The notes below the pieces were generated by a model. That model made no database searches. It saw nothing but the letters and a program-made list of their open reading frames with translations, and was not told where the DNA came from. Both the position numbers and the translations under genes were made by a program. This document shows positions 1-8,757 of a stretch of DNA of 64,000 nt, piece after piece. Each line of letters starts with the position of its first letter. The stretch's first letter is position 1. The stretch is taken from NCBI GenBank assembly GCA_024648695.1, contig JACAVV010000023.1, forward strand, positions 1 through 64,000. Direction: 5' to 3'. Origin of the DNA: Nitrospina sp. Lineage in GTDB: Bacteria > Nitrospinota > Nitrospinia > Nitrospinales > JACRGP01.

Positions 1-36
1 TGGAAATTCCAGTTGTTCAGAGGTACAATCTGTCAC
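1..36 (-). CDS. 5' end of an unidentified gene, cut by the window edge
   Basis: Twelve codons are open from a GTG at position 36 down to the left edge (reads MTDCTSEQLEFP). A good Shine-Dalgarno, AAAGGA, lies about seven bases upstream of the GTG. The reading frame follows the Rieske gene on the same strand, so it may be the next gene of the tig operon. The ribosome-binding site is one arm of an inverted repeat (see the repeat entry). Nothing can be said about its function. The call rests only on start-codon context and could be wrong. Confidence 0.35.
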   Translation of the reverse strand, partial: MTDCTSEQLEFP

Positions 37-98
37 GGCGAATTCCTTTCTTTGATTGGCAAGTCAGCCTTATTTTAAAGGCTTGAAGGGAATTCGCC
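37..98 (-). repeat. Inverted repeat that overlaps a ribosome-binding site
   Basis: The arms GGCGAATTCC (37-46) and GGAATTCGCC (89-98) are perfect 10-base complements. A smaller hairpin, AGCCTT/AAGGCT (66-71 and 78-83), lies between them. Read on the minus strand, the second arm contains the Shine-Dalgarno and ends one base before the GTG at 36. Pairing would therefore hide the translation start. A regulatory role is inference. Confidence 0.5.
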
Positions 99-185
99 AC
101 CCTTTTCTCATGCAATATTGGGGCTAGTAGCATTCCGTAACATTTCCGGTGTTATAGGCCGGAGCTTCCTCCAGGCATAGCAGGG

Positions 186-602
186 TTAGAGTTCTTCTTC
201 AGGGTTGATGGGTTTTTGAATGGTTGGCACATTGAATTTCAGGGAGGATGGTAATTTTCTCGCTTCGGTACCCAAAGCCTTTTTGTCACCTTCTTTTTCC
301 AAACCGACCCAGATCGATCCTTTGGCTACTTTGACCGGGTACACTTTGGTTTTAAGCAGTGGATTCTGCATGCTAACCCCGGTTTCCACATCGAATCGCC
401 ATTCGTGGTTGGGGCAAATCAAGATGCTTTCCTCAATCCTGCCTTCCCCTAATGGAGCTCCCTTATGGGGACATTTATTGGCGACCGCGAAATACTTCCC
501 TTTATAATTGAACAAAGCGATTTCATCATTTTTAGCGCAAATGATGATGGATTTACCCATAGGCAAATCCTCTTCCTTGACCACCCTTACATATTTAAGC
601 AT
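186..602 (-). CDS. Rieske-type [2Fe-2S] protein, NirD-like
   Basis: A small soluble Rieske protein of 138 residues that would carry electrons through a [2Fe-2S] cluster held by two Cys and two His. The cluster motifs are C44-P-H46 (CPHKGAPLG) and C63-P-N-H66 (CPNHEW). The family includes NirD, the small subunit of assimilatory nitrite reductase, and ferredoxin subunits of ring dioxygenases. There is no signal peptide or membrane helix, so it is cytoplasmic. It lies 40 bases downstream of tig on the same strand, and no oxidase, dioxygenase or nitrite reductase large subunit is nearby, so its partner is unknown. The charged C-terminal 35 residues extend beyond the Rieske fold. Confidence 0.85.
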   Translation of the reverse strand: MLKYVRVVKEEDLPMGKSIIICAKNDEIALFNYKGKYFAVANKCPHKGAPLGEGRIEESILICPNHEWRFDVETGVSMQNPLLKTKVYPVKVAKGSIWVGLEKEGDKKALGTEARKLPSSLKFNVPTIQKPINPEEEL

Positions 603-642
603 CGTTCTTTACCATACGTCGTAATTTATTCAGACCACGAAA

Positions 643-2022
643 TCAACCCATCTGCTCCGCTTCTTTTCCCTCTTCCGGGTCATCCTTAACAAACTCAAAC
701 TCGCAGTGGGAATAAATAAAATTTAGAGCCTTTTGGCCGCGAAGTTTTGAAAATGTGAACTGCATATTATCTCGATTGCGTTCCATATTCTGGCGCACCT
801 GAGCCACGTCCTGTTGAGTTTCCTCCGCCAGGCGTTCGCATTCCTGCTGAATGTCTGACTCCGTCACATGGATTTTTTCCTGCTGAGCGATCTCGTCCAA
901 CAACATGTAACCCTTCGAATTGAAAATGGCTTTCTCCCGCCATTCCACCTTGGCCCGTTCTTCGTCAAAACCGGAATCCTCCAGTTTCATTCCCGAACGC
1001 GTGATCTGAAACTTCATTCCCTCAATCATGTATCTCAATTCCTGCTTGATCATCGACTCCGGCGTCTCCGCCTTATTGTCTTTAACAAGTTTATTGAAAA
1101 TTTCTTCCTTGATACGGATCTCTTCCTGATGTTCCTTATAAGTCTGCAAATCAAACTTGACTTTCTGCTTGAACGATTCAACCGAATCCAGACCGATCTC
1201 TTTTCGCTTGACCAATTCCTCGGTCAATTCAGGCAGTACTAATTTTCGCACATCCTTGACCTGCACCTTGAAAGTGGCAACGTCCTGTTCATCATCCTGC
1301 TCCGCACCGGGGATAGGAATACTCACTCGACGAATTTTTTTATCCCAGTCTTGTGGCAATACCACTTGAATTTCAAACGGGTCACCTTTCTTTTTTCCGA
1401 TCAGTTGATCTTCGAATCCAGGGATCATTTTCTTTTCCCCGATGCGAACGCGGTAACCGTAGGCGTTTCCACCTTCCAACGGTTCACCACGAAGAGAACC
1501 CTCGAAATCCATCTCTACAAAATCGTTCCGTTGAATTTCATGATCATCGTCATAAGCTTCAAATTCCCCCAGAGGTATCAACACTTTTCCGATACCAGCC
1601 TGCAACTCTTCATCCGTAATTTCGAATTCCTTTTTCTTGAACTTCAGGCCCTTATAGTTTCCCAATTTAATCTCTGGTTTGATATCGACAATCACGGCAA
1701 AGGAAAGTGGTTTGTCCTTTTTAATGTCTTTCAATTCGCTATGATCGATTTCCGGTTGACCCGCCGGCTGGAATCCCGTTTCTTTCAAGGCTTTTTCATA
1801 ATACTCCTGCATCAGTTCCTGAAACATTTCGGAAAACGATTGAATCGGTACCTGCTTCTCAAGAATATTCTGAGGAATTTTACCCGAGCGAAAACCCGGA
1901 ACCTTGATGGTCTTGTTCAACTGCTTGTACGCATTATTCACCTTTTGGGATATCACGTCCTCAGGAATCTTGATCTTTAACTTCTTCCTTTTGGCATCCA
2001 GATCTTCAACTACCAGTTCCAT
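643..2022 (-). CDS. tig: Trigger factor, ribosome-associated chaperone and prolyl isomerase
   Basis: Trigger factor binds the ribosome at the exit tunnel and shields nascent chains. The 459-residue length is normal for the family. The ribosome-docking signature GFRSGKIP is at residues 43-50. The FKBP-type isomerase domain occupies roughly residues 155-255; it carries an unusual acidic insert containing EQDDEQD before its last strand. The helical SurA-like C-terminal domain follows, ending in an acidic tail. It starts 23 bases after the ispG stop. In many bacteria tig is followed by clpP and clpX; here a Rieske gene takes that place. Confidence 0.97.
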   Translation of the reverse strand: MELVVEDLDAKRKKLKIKIPEDVISQKVNNAYKQLNKTIKVPGFRSGKIPQNILEKQVPIQSFSEMFQELMQEYYEKALKETGFQPAGQPEIDHSELKDIKKDKPLSFAVIVDIKPEIKLGNYKGLKFKKKEFEITDEELQAGIGKVLIPLGEFEAYDDDHEIQRNDFVEMDFEGSLRGEPLEGGNAYGYRVRIGEKKMIPGFEDQLIGKKKGDPFEIQVVLPQDWDKKIRRVSIPIPGAEQDDEQDVATFKVQVKDVRKLVLPELTEELVKRKEIGLDSVESFKQKVKFDLQTYKEHQEEIRIKEEIFNKLVKDNKAETPESMIKQELRYMIEGMKFQITRSGMKLEDSGFDEERAKVEWREKAIFNSKGYMLLDEIAQQEKIHVTESDIQQECERLAEETQQDVAQVRQNMERNRDNMQFTFSKLRGQKALNFIYSHCEFEFVKDDPEEGKEAEQMG

Positions 2023-2045
2023 TCACAAACTCCCTGACAACAAAC

Positions 2046-3197
2046 TCATGTCACATTGATCGGCAGAGAACCGAACCGCTCGGAAATAATGCGATCCATC
2101 TCCTTCTTAACTTTTTCCAGAATCTCATCATAAGTGAAGGACCCCAGCAATTTCGGTCCCTGCTTCAAATTCACACTCACCGGTCCGCACCACAGGCCCA
2201 AATCGGCGTCATCCGTTTCTCCCGGTCCGTTTACGCGGCATCCCATAACGGCAATCGTGAGTTTATACTGTTCGGCATATTTGCTGATACGTCGAACTTC
2301 CTGCGCCAGTTCCACAAACTTGTCGTTTTCGACCCGTGAACAACTGGGACATGCGATGATGTTCAGGGTATCCATGAAATTTTCCGGAACCGATCGGAAA
2401 CGCCCATGATTGATATCCTCAAGAATCTCACGGCCCACAGATATCTCCTGCCCTTTTTCTTCATTGGGCAAGGTCAAGGACACGCGAATGGTGTCCCCAA
2501 TTCCCGCAGATACCAACTGTTCGAATGCAATACGGGTTTTAATAATCCCTTCCGGGGGCATGCCCGCCTCAGTGACCCCCAAATGCAAAGGCACATCGGG
2601 CCGCGCCTCGGAAAAGCGCTTATTGGCCTCAATCACTTTGCTTGCATCAGAATCCTTAAGGGAAACACAATAATTTTCAAATCCCATTTCGTCCAGGAAC
2701 TGGCAATGATCAATAGCGCAGGTGACCATAGCCTGAATCGAGTCGTCGGGAAACCGCGCTTTGTAATCGGGGTCGACCGATCCGCAGTTCACCCCGATGC
2801 GAATGGCGCAGTCGTTTTCGCGGGCGGCGTTAACAATAAACTCCACCTTCTCGCGAATTGTCTTGTCCTTTTCCAAATGGTAGAGGTGACCCGGATTATA
2901 CCTGATTTTATCCACCAAAGGGGCAACCTTTGGCGCTAAACGATAGTTTTCCTGAAGATCCACCGAAAGAATACTGCGTGTCCCTTTTCGAATCGTTTTG
3001 AGGCATTCCACGTCCCGCTCGTCATCGATAGCGATACGAATGATATCCGCTCCTGCGTCCTCAAGGATTCGAATCTGCTCACTGGTTGCTGGAATATTTT
3101 TTGTTTGGGTGGCGGTCATGCTCTGCACCGCTATAGGGGAATCTCCTCCGATAGAGAGAGAACCTATTTTAATTTTCCGCGTACGTCTGGGTTTCAT
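2046..3197 (-). CDS. ispG: 4-hydroxy-3-methylbut-2-en-1-yl diphosphate synthase (IspG/GcpE)
   Basis: This enzyme reduces methylerythritol cyclodiphosphate to HMBPP, the penultimate step of the MEP isoprenoid pathway, using a [4Fe-4S] cluster. The 383 residues match the bacterial short form. The N-terminal TIM-barrel half is followed by the cluster domain with C283-P-S-C286, C320 and the conserved NGPGE (323-327) that supplies the glutamate. It is the first of three or four minus-strand genes (ispG, tig, Rieske) with short gaps. The source of the electrons is not in the window, unless the small Rieske protein downstream has a part in it, which is speculation. Confidence 0.97.
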   Translation of the reverse strand: MKPRRTRKIKIGSLSIGGDSPIAVQSMTATQTKNIPATSEQIRILEDAGADIIRIAIDDERDVECLKTIRKGTRSILSVDLQENYRLAPKVAPLVDKIRYNPGHLYHLEKDKTIREKVEFIVNAARENDCAIRIGVNCGSVDPDYKARFPDDSIQAMVTCAIDHCQFLDEMGFENYCVSLKDSDASKVIEANKRFSEARPDVPLHLGVTEAGMPPEGIIKTRIAFEQLVSAGIGDTIRVSLTLPNEEKGQEISVGREILEDINHGRFRSVPENFMDTLNIIACPSCSRVENDKFVELAQEVRRISKYAEQYKLTIAVMGCRVNGPGETDDADLGLWCGPVSVNLKQGPKLLGSFTYDEILEKVKKEMDRIISERFGSLPINVT

Positions 3198-3312
3198 AAG
3201 TCTGGAATATATGATTAGAGTGGAAGTTTAAAAGGAAGGGTCATAATTTCTATAACTCGAAATCCTGCATTAACTCTAAACGGTCCCACACCAACCAAAG
3301 GCATCAGGCACT

Positions 3313-4320
3313 TTACAAACCCGGACCGTCTGCCATGGATTCGTTATGGGGTCGCTTCATAGGAAACGGATTTTCATCCTTGCCAAAATCGGGAAGATTG
3401 TGCAAGGCGTCATTCATTTCCTGGCAATAAATGGTTTCAAATCCCAGGTCCTCAGCAAACCTGAGGGCCTGAGCATACTCCTCACTTGTGATCATCCTAG
3501 AAATCGGAAATTTGTCAAGCGCTTTGTGCACGGGCCGGTATTGGCTCATCAAACTTATCGGCACTTTCGGACTCAATTCCAGCGCGATGAAACAAAGCGT
3601 CTCCCAGGTTCCCGCCAAACCTTCGGGCAAAACGAGATGCCGAACCAGCAGTCCGCCTTCAGCCATTTTATCCTCATTCAAACGCAACGGCCCCACTTGC
3701 CGATACATTTCCAATAACGCATCGCGCGAATGATCCACATAGTTTTTTATATGAGAATATTCTCGAGCAACGTCATCCTTCGAATACTTCAAATCCGGCA
3801 AATACACATCCACGATGCCATCCAGAAGCTTTAAGGTGGCCACCGAATCGAAGGCATTCGTATTGTAAATAATGGGAAGCGTGAGTCCCTTACGACGTGC
3901 ATAAGCCAAACTCTTCACCAAACCGGGAACCACATGGGATGGCGACACCCAACCGATAAAGTGAACTCCATTTCCCTGTAAGTCCAGCATTGCTTCGGCA
4001 ACGGTCTCATAACTTTGTTCAGTGCCCAAACGGTTTTGGGAAATCTCAAAGTTCTGACAGTAATCGCATCTCATATTACAAGAAGTGACAAAGATATTGC
4101 CAACTCCACGTGATCCCGTAAACGGGATTTCCTCCCCAAAATGTTGCACACAGGAAGAAACAGTCAAACGATCCGTCTGCTGGCAAAACCCAAATTGTCC
4201 GTCCGTACGATCCACCTCACAATGATGAGGACAGACTTTGCAACTTTTGTAAATTTCGTATAAGGCTTCCGCGCGTTCCTCTAGAAAATTTGGGTTTAAA
4301 TTTATATAGCGACCTTGCAT
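3313..4320 (-). CDS. PflX-type radical SAM protein (COG1313)
   Basis: A radical SAM enzyme related to pyruvate formate-lyase activases. The radical SAM cluster motif is C81-N-M-R-C85-D-Y-C88. An N-terminal Cys-rich segment (C27, C30, C34, C46) precedes it, as is usual in the COG1313/PflX group, and may hold a second metal site. The 335 residues are typical. The substrate of this family is not established; no glycyl-radical enzyme is encoded nearby. It is read away from the Yej operon and toward ispG, with 115 bases between them, so it may or may not be in the ispG transcript. The C-terminal 25 residues are low in conserved features. Confidence 0.85.
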   Translation of the reverse strand: MQGRYINLNPNFLEERAEALYEIYKSCKVCPHHCEVDRTDGQFGFCQQTDRLTVSSCVQHFGEEIPFTGSRGVGNIFVTSCNMRCDYCQNFEISQNRLGTEQSYETVAEAMLDLQGNGVHFIGWVSPSHVVPGLVKSLAYARRKGLTLPIIYNTNAFDSVATLKLLDGIVDVYLPDLKYSKDDVAREYSHIKNYVDHSRDALLEMYRQVGPLRLNEDKMAEGGLLVRHLVLPEGLAGTWETLCFIALELSPKVPISLMSQYRPVHKALDKFPISRMITSEEYAQALRFAEDLGFETIYCQEMNDALHNLPDFGKDENPFPMKRPHNESMADGPGL

Positions 4321-4494
4321 AATTAATAAAATGATGTGAATAAAGAAAACTCGAAGCTCCTTGTGTTCAATATATTTTTACAATCAAAAAGATATCAAAA
4401 CAATCCAAATTTTAGATGATTCCCCCATATTCATAGTGCTAAACTTAAAGAAAACGATACGTCTAACCATTTCTCCTTCCTTAAGGTTTCTTTC

Positions 4495-6357
4495 ATGATT
4501 CGAATCTTTCTTATCTCACTAATTTTAATTTTGTCCGGTTCTCCGGTACTTGCAGAAGCACAACACGGCTTATCTCTGTATGGCCCAAATGGCCTTAAGT
4601 ATAAAGACTCCGACTCTTTCGTCTATGCCAACCCGAAGGCTCCAAAGGGCGGTCATGTCGTTTTGAGTGATTTTGGCGCCTTCACTAAATTGAATCCCGC
4701 CTCCCTCAAGGGAGTCATCGCTCCGGGTGTGGGTAATTTGGTGTTTCAAACACCGATGGATAGTTCCAGCGACGATGACGAGCCGTTTTCCCAATATGGC
4801 AGTCTGGTAGAAAGGGTTGAACTTGCAGAGGACAGAATGTCGATGGTCTACCACATTCGACCCAATGCAAAATTTTCGGATGGAACCCCTGTCACTGCTG
4901 AAGATTTCGTTTTTTCCTTCGATTTGATCAAGCATCCTGAATTTCACCCCGTATTCAAACAATACTTTAAAGATATTAAAAAAGTAGACGCACTGGATAA
5001 ACTTTCTGTTAAATACACCTTCTCCATATTCAATCAGGAGCTTCCTTTAATTACGGGACAGATGATCATTTTCCCCAAGCATGTTTACGGGGACCCCAAA
5101 AAGAATTTCGGTTCGGATTTTGACGACATCGCTGTGGGTAGCGGACCTTATATGGTCGACAAATATGAGTTTGGAAAATTCATCACCCTAAAGAGAAATC
5201 CCAACTGGTGGGCCAAAGACCTGCCTAAAAATAAAGGACGTTACAACTTCGATTCCATTACCTGGAAGATTTATCTGGATCCGGTTGCGCAACGCGAAGG
5301 GTTTAAAGGCGGCGATTTCGATATCGAGATGGTCAACAGTTCGCGCGACTGGGCACTCGATTTTAAAGGAGACTTCTTAAAGAAGAACTATTATATACGC
5401 GAAGAGGTTCCACATAAACGTGTGGCCGGTATGCAGGGTTATGCGATGAATACGCGCAAGGAAATTTTTAAATCCAGAAAAGTCCGTGCGGCATTCGCCA
5501 TGGTTTTAGATTTTGAATGGAGCAATAAAAATCTGTTTTATGGCCAATACACACGTAATGAAAATTATTTCGATAACAATCCGGAGATGAAGGCCAAAGG
5601 AGTACCGGAGGGCAATGTTAAAAAGATCCTGCTTGATTTAAAAAAGAAATATCCCAAAGCAATCCCAAAAACGGCTCTCACCAAACCGGTAGGAACTCCC
5701 GGACAGGGAATCCCAATCGATAAAAACATTGCCATTGCAAAAAAACTGCTAACCTCAGCAGGTTGGAAGGTGGGGAAAAACGGTTTTCGTGAAAAGGATG
5801 GAAAACCTTTAAAAATTGAAATCCTTCTGGTCAGTCCTGCATTCAACAGAATCACCGAACCCTACAAAAACAATCTTGGAAAAATTGGTGTCGATGCATC
5901 AGTTAAAGTGGTGCAGGTAGCGGAATATGAGAAGCGCCTGCGCAGTTTCAATTTCGATATGATCGTTGCCAGTTTTCCGCAAAGCCGGTCTCCCGGAAAC
6001 GAACAACGCTATATGTGGGGAAGTGAAGCGGCTAAAATGGAAGGAACCCGCAATTATATTGGGATTGAGAATCCTGCTATCGACGAACTCATTGAAGAAA
6101 TCGTAAAAGCTAAAACACGAAAGGAACTGGTCGATAATATTCAGGCCATGGACCGTATCCTCACCCATCAGTTTTACATGGTTCCGCATTGGTACATAGC
6201 TTACGACCGTGTCGTGTATTGGAATAAGTTTTCACGGCCCAAAATCAACGCATCCCAATCCCCGGTATTGAATAACTTTATCGAATGGTGGTGGTGGGAC
6301 AAAGCCAAGGTCAAAAAGCTGGAGGCCGCCCGCGCCGCTGGCAACCCTGTAAATTGA
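4495..6357 (+). CDS. yejA: Periplasmic peptide-binding protein, YejA-like
   Basis: The solute receptor of an ABC importer for oligopeptides (SBP_bac_5 family). Residues 1-20 form a signal peptide ending at VLAEA, so it is periplasmic. The mature start (HGLSLYG, then NPKAPKGG) is characteristic of the YejA branch, and the 620-residue length fits. YejABEF importers take up peptides such as microcin C in enterobacteria; the natural substrate here is unknown. The C-terminus carries a WWWWD run. A Shine-Dalgarno AAGG precedes the ATG. It opens a four-gene plus-strand operon, with 10 bases to the next gene. Confidence 0.9.
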   Translation: MIRIFLISLILILSGSPVLAEAQHGLSLYGPNGLKYKDSDSFVYANPKAPKGGHVVLSDFGAFTKLNPASLKGVIAPGVGNLVFQTPMDSSSDDDEPFSQYGSLVERVELAEDRMSMVYHIRPNAKFSDGTPVTAEDFVFSFDLIKHPEFHPVFKQYFKDIKKVDALDKLSVKYTFSIFNQELPLITGQMIIFPKHVYGDPKKNFGSDFDDIAVGSGPYMVDKYEFGKFITLKRNPNWWAKDLPKNKGRYNFDSITWKIYLDPVAQREGFKGGDFDIEMVNSSRDWALDFKGDFLKKNYYIREEVPHKRVAGMQGYAMNTRKEIFKSRKVRAAFAMVLDFEWSNKNLFYGQYTRNENYFDNNPEMKAKGVPEGNVKKILLDLKKKYPKAIPKTALTKPVGTPGQGIPIDKNIAIAKKLLTSAGWKVGKNGFREKDGKPLKIEILLVSPAFNRITEPYKNNLGKIGVDASVKVVQVAEYEKRLRSFNFDMIVASFPQSRSPGNEQRYMWGSEAAKMEGTRNYIGIENPAIDELIEEIVKAKTRKELVDNIQAMDRILTHQFYMVPHWYIAYDRVVYWNKFSRPKINASQSPVLNNFIEWWWWDKAKVKKLEAARAAGNPVN

Positions 6358-6367
6358 GCCAGCGACG

Positions 6368-7507
6368 ATGATCAGCTACATCATTCGCAGATTGCTGTTT
6401 CTGTTCCCGACCCTCATCGGCATCATCACCATCACCTTCGTCGTGGTGCAATTTGTTCCGGGTGGACCCATCGACCAAATGAAATCGCTTCTCCGGGGCC
6501 ACTCGGGAGTGATGGGCGAGGCCGGAGGGGGCGCCGCACTCCAGCAGGGCCGCAAACCGGGCGAACTTGACCCCAAACACATGGAGCAATTAAAAAAGAT
6601 CTACCATTTGGACCGGCCTCTATGGGAACGATATTTGAGAACTTTCATTTGGTATTCTCCCAAAGACCCGTCCAGGCCATTTTTGGAGAATTTCTTTAAT
6701 TACGACTCCTGGGAAGGGTTTTTGGTTTTCAAATTTGGCGATTCATTTTACCGCAATAAAACGGTCCTCGAACTTATTGTTGAAAAACTGCCTGTTTCAG
6801 CATCTTTAGGCGTGACCAGTTTTTTCATCACCTATATCATCTGCATCATTCTTGGCGTCGCCAAAGCGGTCAAGCACGGAACGCCATTCGATACGGCCAG
6901 CAGTTTTATCGTCCTTGTGGGCTACAGCACTCCTGGATTTGTTCTGGGAATTTTCCTCATCGTTTTATTCGGTCCGGGGGACGGCGCCATAGCGCATTTG
7001 ATTCCTCTCTCCGGCCTCACTTCTCAAGGAACGGTGGGCTATGCCGACTGGCCTTTTTGGAAAAAACTTCTCGATTACCTACATCACCTCGCCGCACCCT
7101 TGCTGTGTTTTATCATAGGTAGTTTCGCCACGTTAACAATGTTGACCAAGAACGCCATGCTGGAGGAGATGCGTAAACAATACGTCATTACCGCCCGCGC
7201 CAAAGGCTTGTCGGAAAATGTGGTCCTTTATAAACACGTTTTAAAAAACTCCCTCATTCCCCTGATCACCGGATTCCCCATCGGTTTTCTGGCCATGTTT
7301 TTCACCGGTTCGCTCCTGATCGAACAGATTTTTACGCTGGATGGCCTCGGACTGCTCTCTTACCAGGCGGTCATTCAACGCGACTACCCCATAGTTTTAG
7401 GCAACCTGTTCATATTTTCCTTGATGGGACTGGTGGGGCAATTATTGACTGATATCATGTATGTGATTATCGACCGAAGAATTTCCTTTGATGAGTCGCA
7501 AGGATGA
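6368..7507 (+). CDS. yejB: Peptide ABC transporter permease, YejB-like
   Basis: One of two membrane subunits of the importer. The first helix (residues 8-29) has the FVVVQFVPGGP motif typical of DppB/YejB permeases. A glycine-rich cytoplasmic or periplasmic loop follows near residues 45-65. The EAA loop that docks on the ATPase is around residues 275-300 (ITARAKGLSENVVLYKHVLKN). The 379 residues match YejB, which is longer than DppB. The stop overlaps the yejE start by four bases (ATGA), which indicates translational coupling. Confidence 0.9.
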   Translation: MISYIIRRLLFLFPTLIGIITITFVVVQFVPGGPIDQMKSLLRGHSGVMGEAGGGAALQQGRKPGELDPKHMEQLKKIYHLDRPLWERYLRTFIWYSPKDPSRPFLENFFNYDSWEGFLVFKFGDSFYRNKTVLELIVEKLPVSASLGVTSFFITYIICIILGVAKAVKHGTPFDTASSFIVLVGYSTPGFVLGIFLIVLFGPGDGAIAHLIPLSGLTSQGTVGYADWPFWKKLLDYLHHLAAPLLCFIIGSFATLTMLTKNAMLEEMRKQYVITARAKGLSENVVLYKHVLKNSLIPLITGFPIGFLAMFFTGSLLIEQIFTLDGLGLLSYQAVIQRDYPIVLGNLFIFSLMGLVGQLLTDIMYVIIDRRISFDESQG

Positions 7508-8757
7508 CCGGAATGAAAGTAGACCGTGAACTAAAGGCCAATTGGGCCAAATTCAAAAAAGACAAACGAGCTTATTACAGCTTCCTTTGCCTGGTCCTTT
7601 TTTTCTTTCTTAGCCTTCCGACAGAATTCATTTGTAATGTACGCCCCCTAATCATGTCCGTAGAGGGCAAGTGGTATTTTCCGGTCTTAATTGACTACAC
7701 AGAAAAAGATTTTGGCGGTACCAGTAACATCGAACCCGATTACAAATCCCAGGCTTTTTTAAATATAGTCCAGGGCATTGAAGAGCCGATCCTCCAAAAT
7801 GGGGGTTTTGATCTTGGCGATTTTGAAGACGAGGATACCTTTTCCCTGGGCCTTGATGACTTTGAAGATTTTGAGGAGGATACCACCTCTGTTCCCGCAA
7901 CCAAAGAAGCAAAAAAGAAAACGTCGACTTCGACCGAACCCAAAACCTATTGGATACTCTGGCCGCCCATCCGCTACGATTACAAATATATCTCTACCAC
8001 GAGCGTCAGCGGACGCGAAGTATTAGCCGCCCCCTATAAGACCAAAAGTAAGGTAAACGACAGCATCATTCCTTCTTCATGGGTCGACGGCCATTATCTG
8101 GGTACCGACGACCGGGGCAGAGATGTATTGGCCCGCTTGCTGTACGGTTTTCGAATCTCAATGATCTTTGGTGTCTCTCTCGCGATTTCAGGCACCATCA
8201 TCGGTTGTTTGTTGGGTGGAATTCAGGGTTTCTTCGGCGGGTGGATTGACCTTATCGGTCAACGCTTCACCGAACTGTGGGGCTCCATGCCACGCCTGTT
8301 TATCCTGATCATTTTGAGTTCATTTTTGAGTCCCTCGATTTTGATCCTGTTTTTGATTCTCAACTTAACCGCATGGATGGGAATCGCGGCTTACATTCGT
8401 GCGGAGTTTTTGAAAGTCAGGAATCTGGAATTTGTAAAGGCCGCGCGATCTTTGGGGGTCTCCAACTTTGAGATCATGCGCAAACATATTCTTCCCAACT
8501 CACTTACCCCGGTAATCACCTTTTTCCCTTTTGAAGTCACTGCCGGAATATTGGCCCTGGTCAGTCTGGACTATTTAAACCTCGGTGTTCCCAGTCCGGC
8601 TCCGAGCATAGGGGAATTGTTGGCGCAGGGGAAGAACAACCTGCATGCCTTATGGATCCTCTTACCTACATTTTTCACGCTCACAATCACCTTGACCCTT
8701 CTGACCTTTTTCGGTGAAGGCATCCGCAACGCGTTTGATCCCAGAAAGGCTGATTGA
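7504..8757 (+). CDS. yejE: Peptide ABC transporter permease, YejE-like, with acidic insert
   Basis: The second membrane subunit. Residues 24-44 form the first helix. The permease core begins near residue 197 with HYLGTDDRGRDVLARLL, the DppC/YejE hallmark, and the EAA loop lies around residues 305-330. YejE proteins have a long first periplasmic loop. Here that loop contains a highly acidic tract (about residues 102-128, Asp/Glu/Phe-rich) followed by a Lys/Thr-rich tract (134-146); I do not recall this from the enterobacterial protein. Both ends overlap the neighbouring genes by four bases. Confidence 0.88.
   Translation: MTGMKVDRELKANWAKFKKDKRAYYSFLCLVLFFFLSLPTEFICNVRPLIMSVEGKWYFPVLIDYTEKDFGGTSNIEPDYKSQAFLNIVQGIEEPILQNGGFDLGDFEDEDTFSLGLDDFEDFEEDTTSVPATKEAKKKTSTSTEPKTYWILWPPIRYDYKYISTTSVSGREVLAAPYKTKSKVNDSIIPSSWVDGHYLGTDDRGRDVLARLLYGFRISMIFGVSLAISGTIIGCLLGGIQGFFGGWIDLIGQRFTELWGSMPRLFILIILSSFLSPSILILFLILNLTAWMGIAAYIRAEFLKVRNLEFVKAARSLGVSNFEIMRKHILPNSLTPVITFFPFEVTAGILALVSLDYLNLGVPSPAPSIGELLAQGKNNLHALWILLPTFFTLTITLTLLTFFGEGIRNAFDPRKAD

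Noticed and set aside
1351-1980. Plus-strand frame of 209 residues across trigger factor
   Set aside because: It lies entirely inside the reading of tig on the other strand, has no ribosome-binding site and no recognisable domain.
2406-2939. Plus-strand frame of 177 residues
   Set aside because: Shadow of ispG on the opposite strand; no start signal or family pattern.
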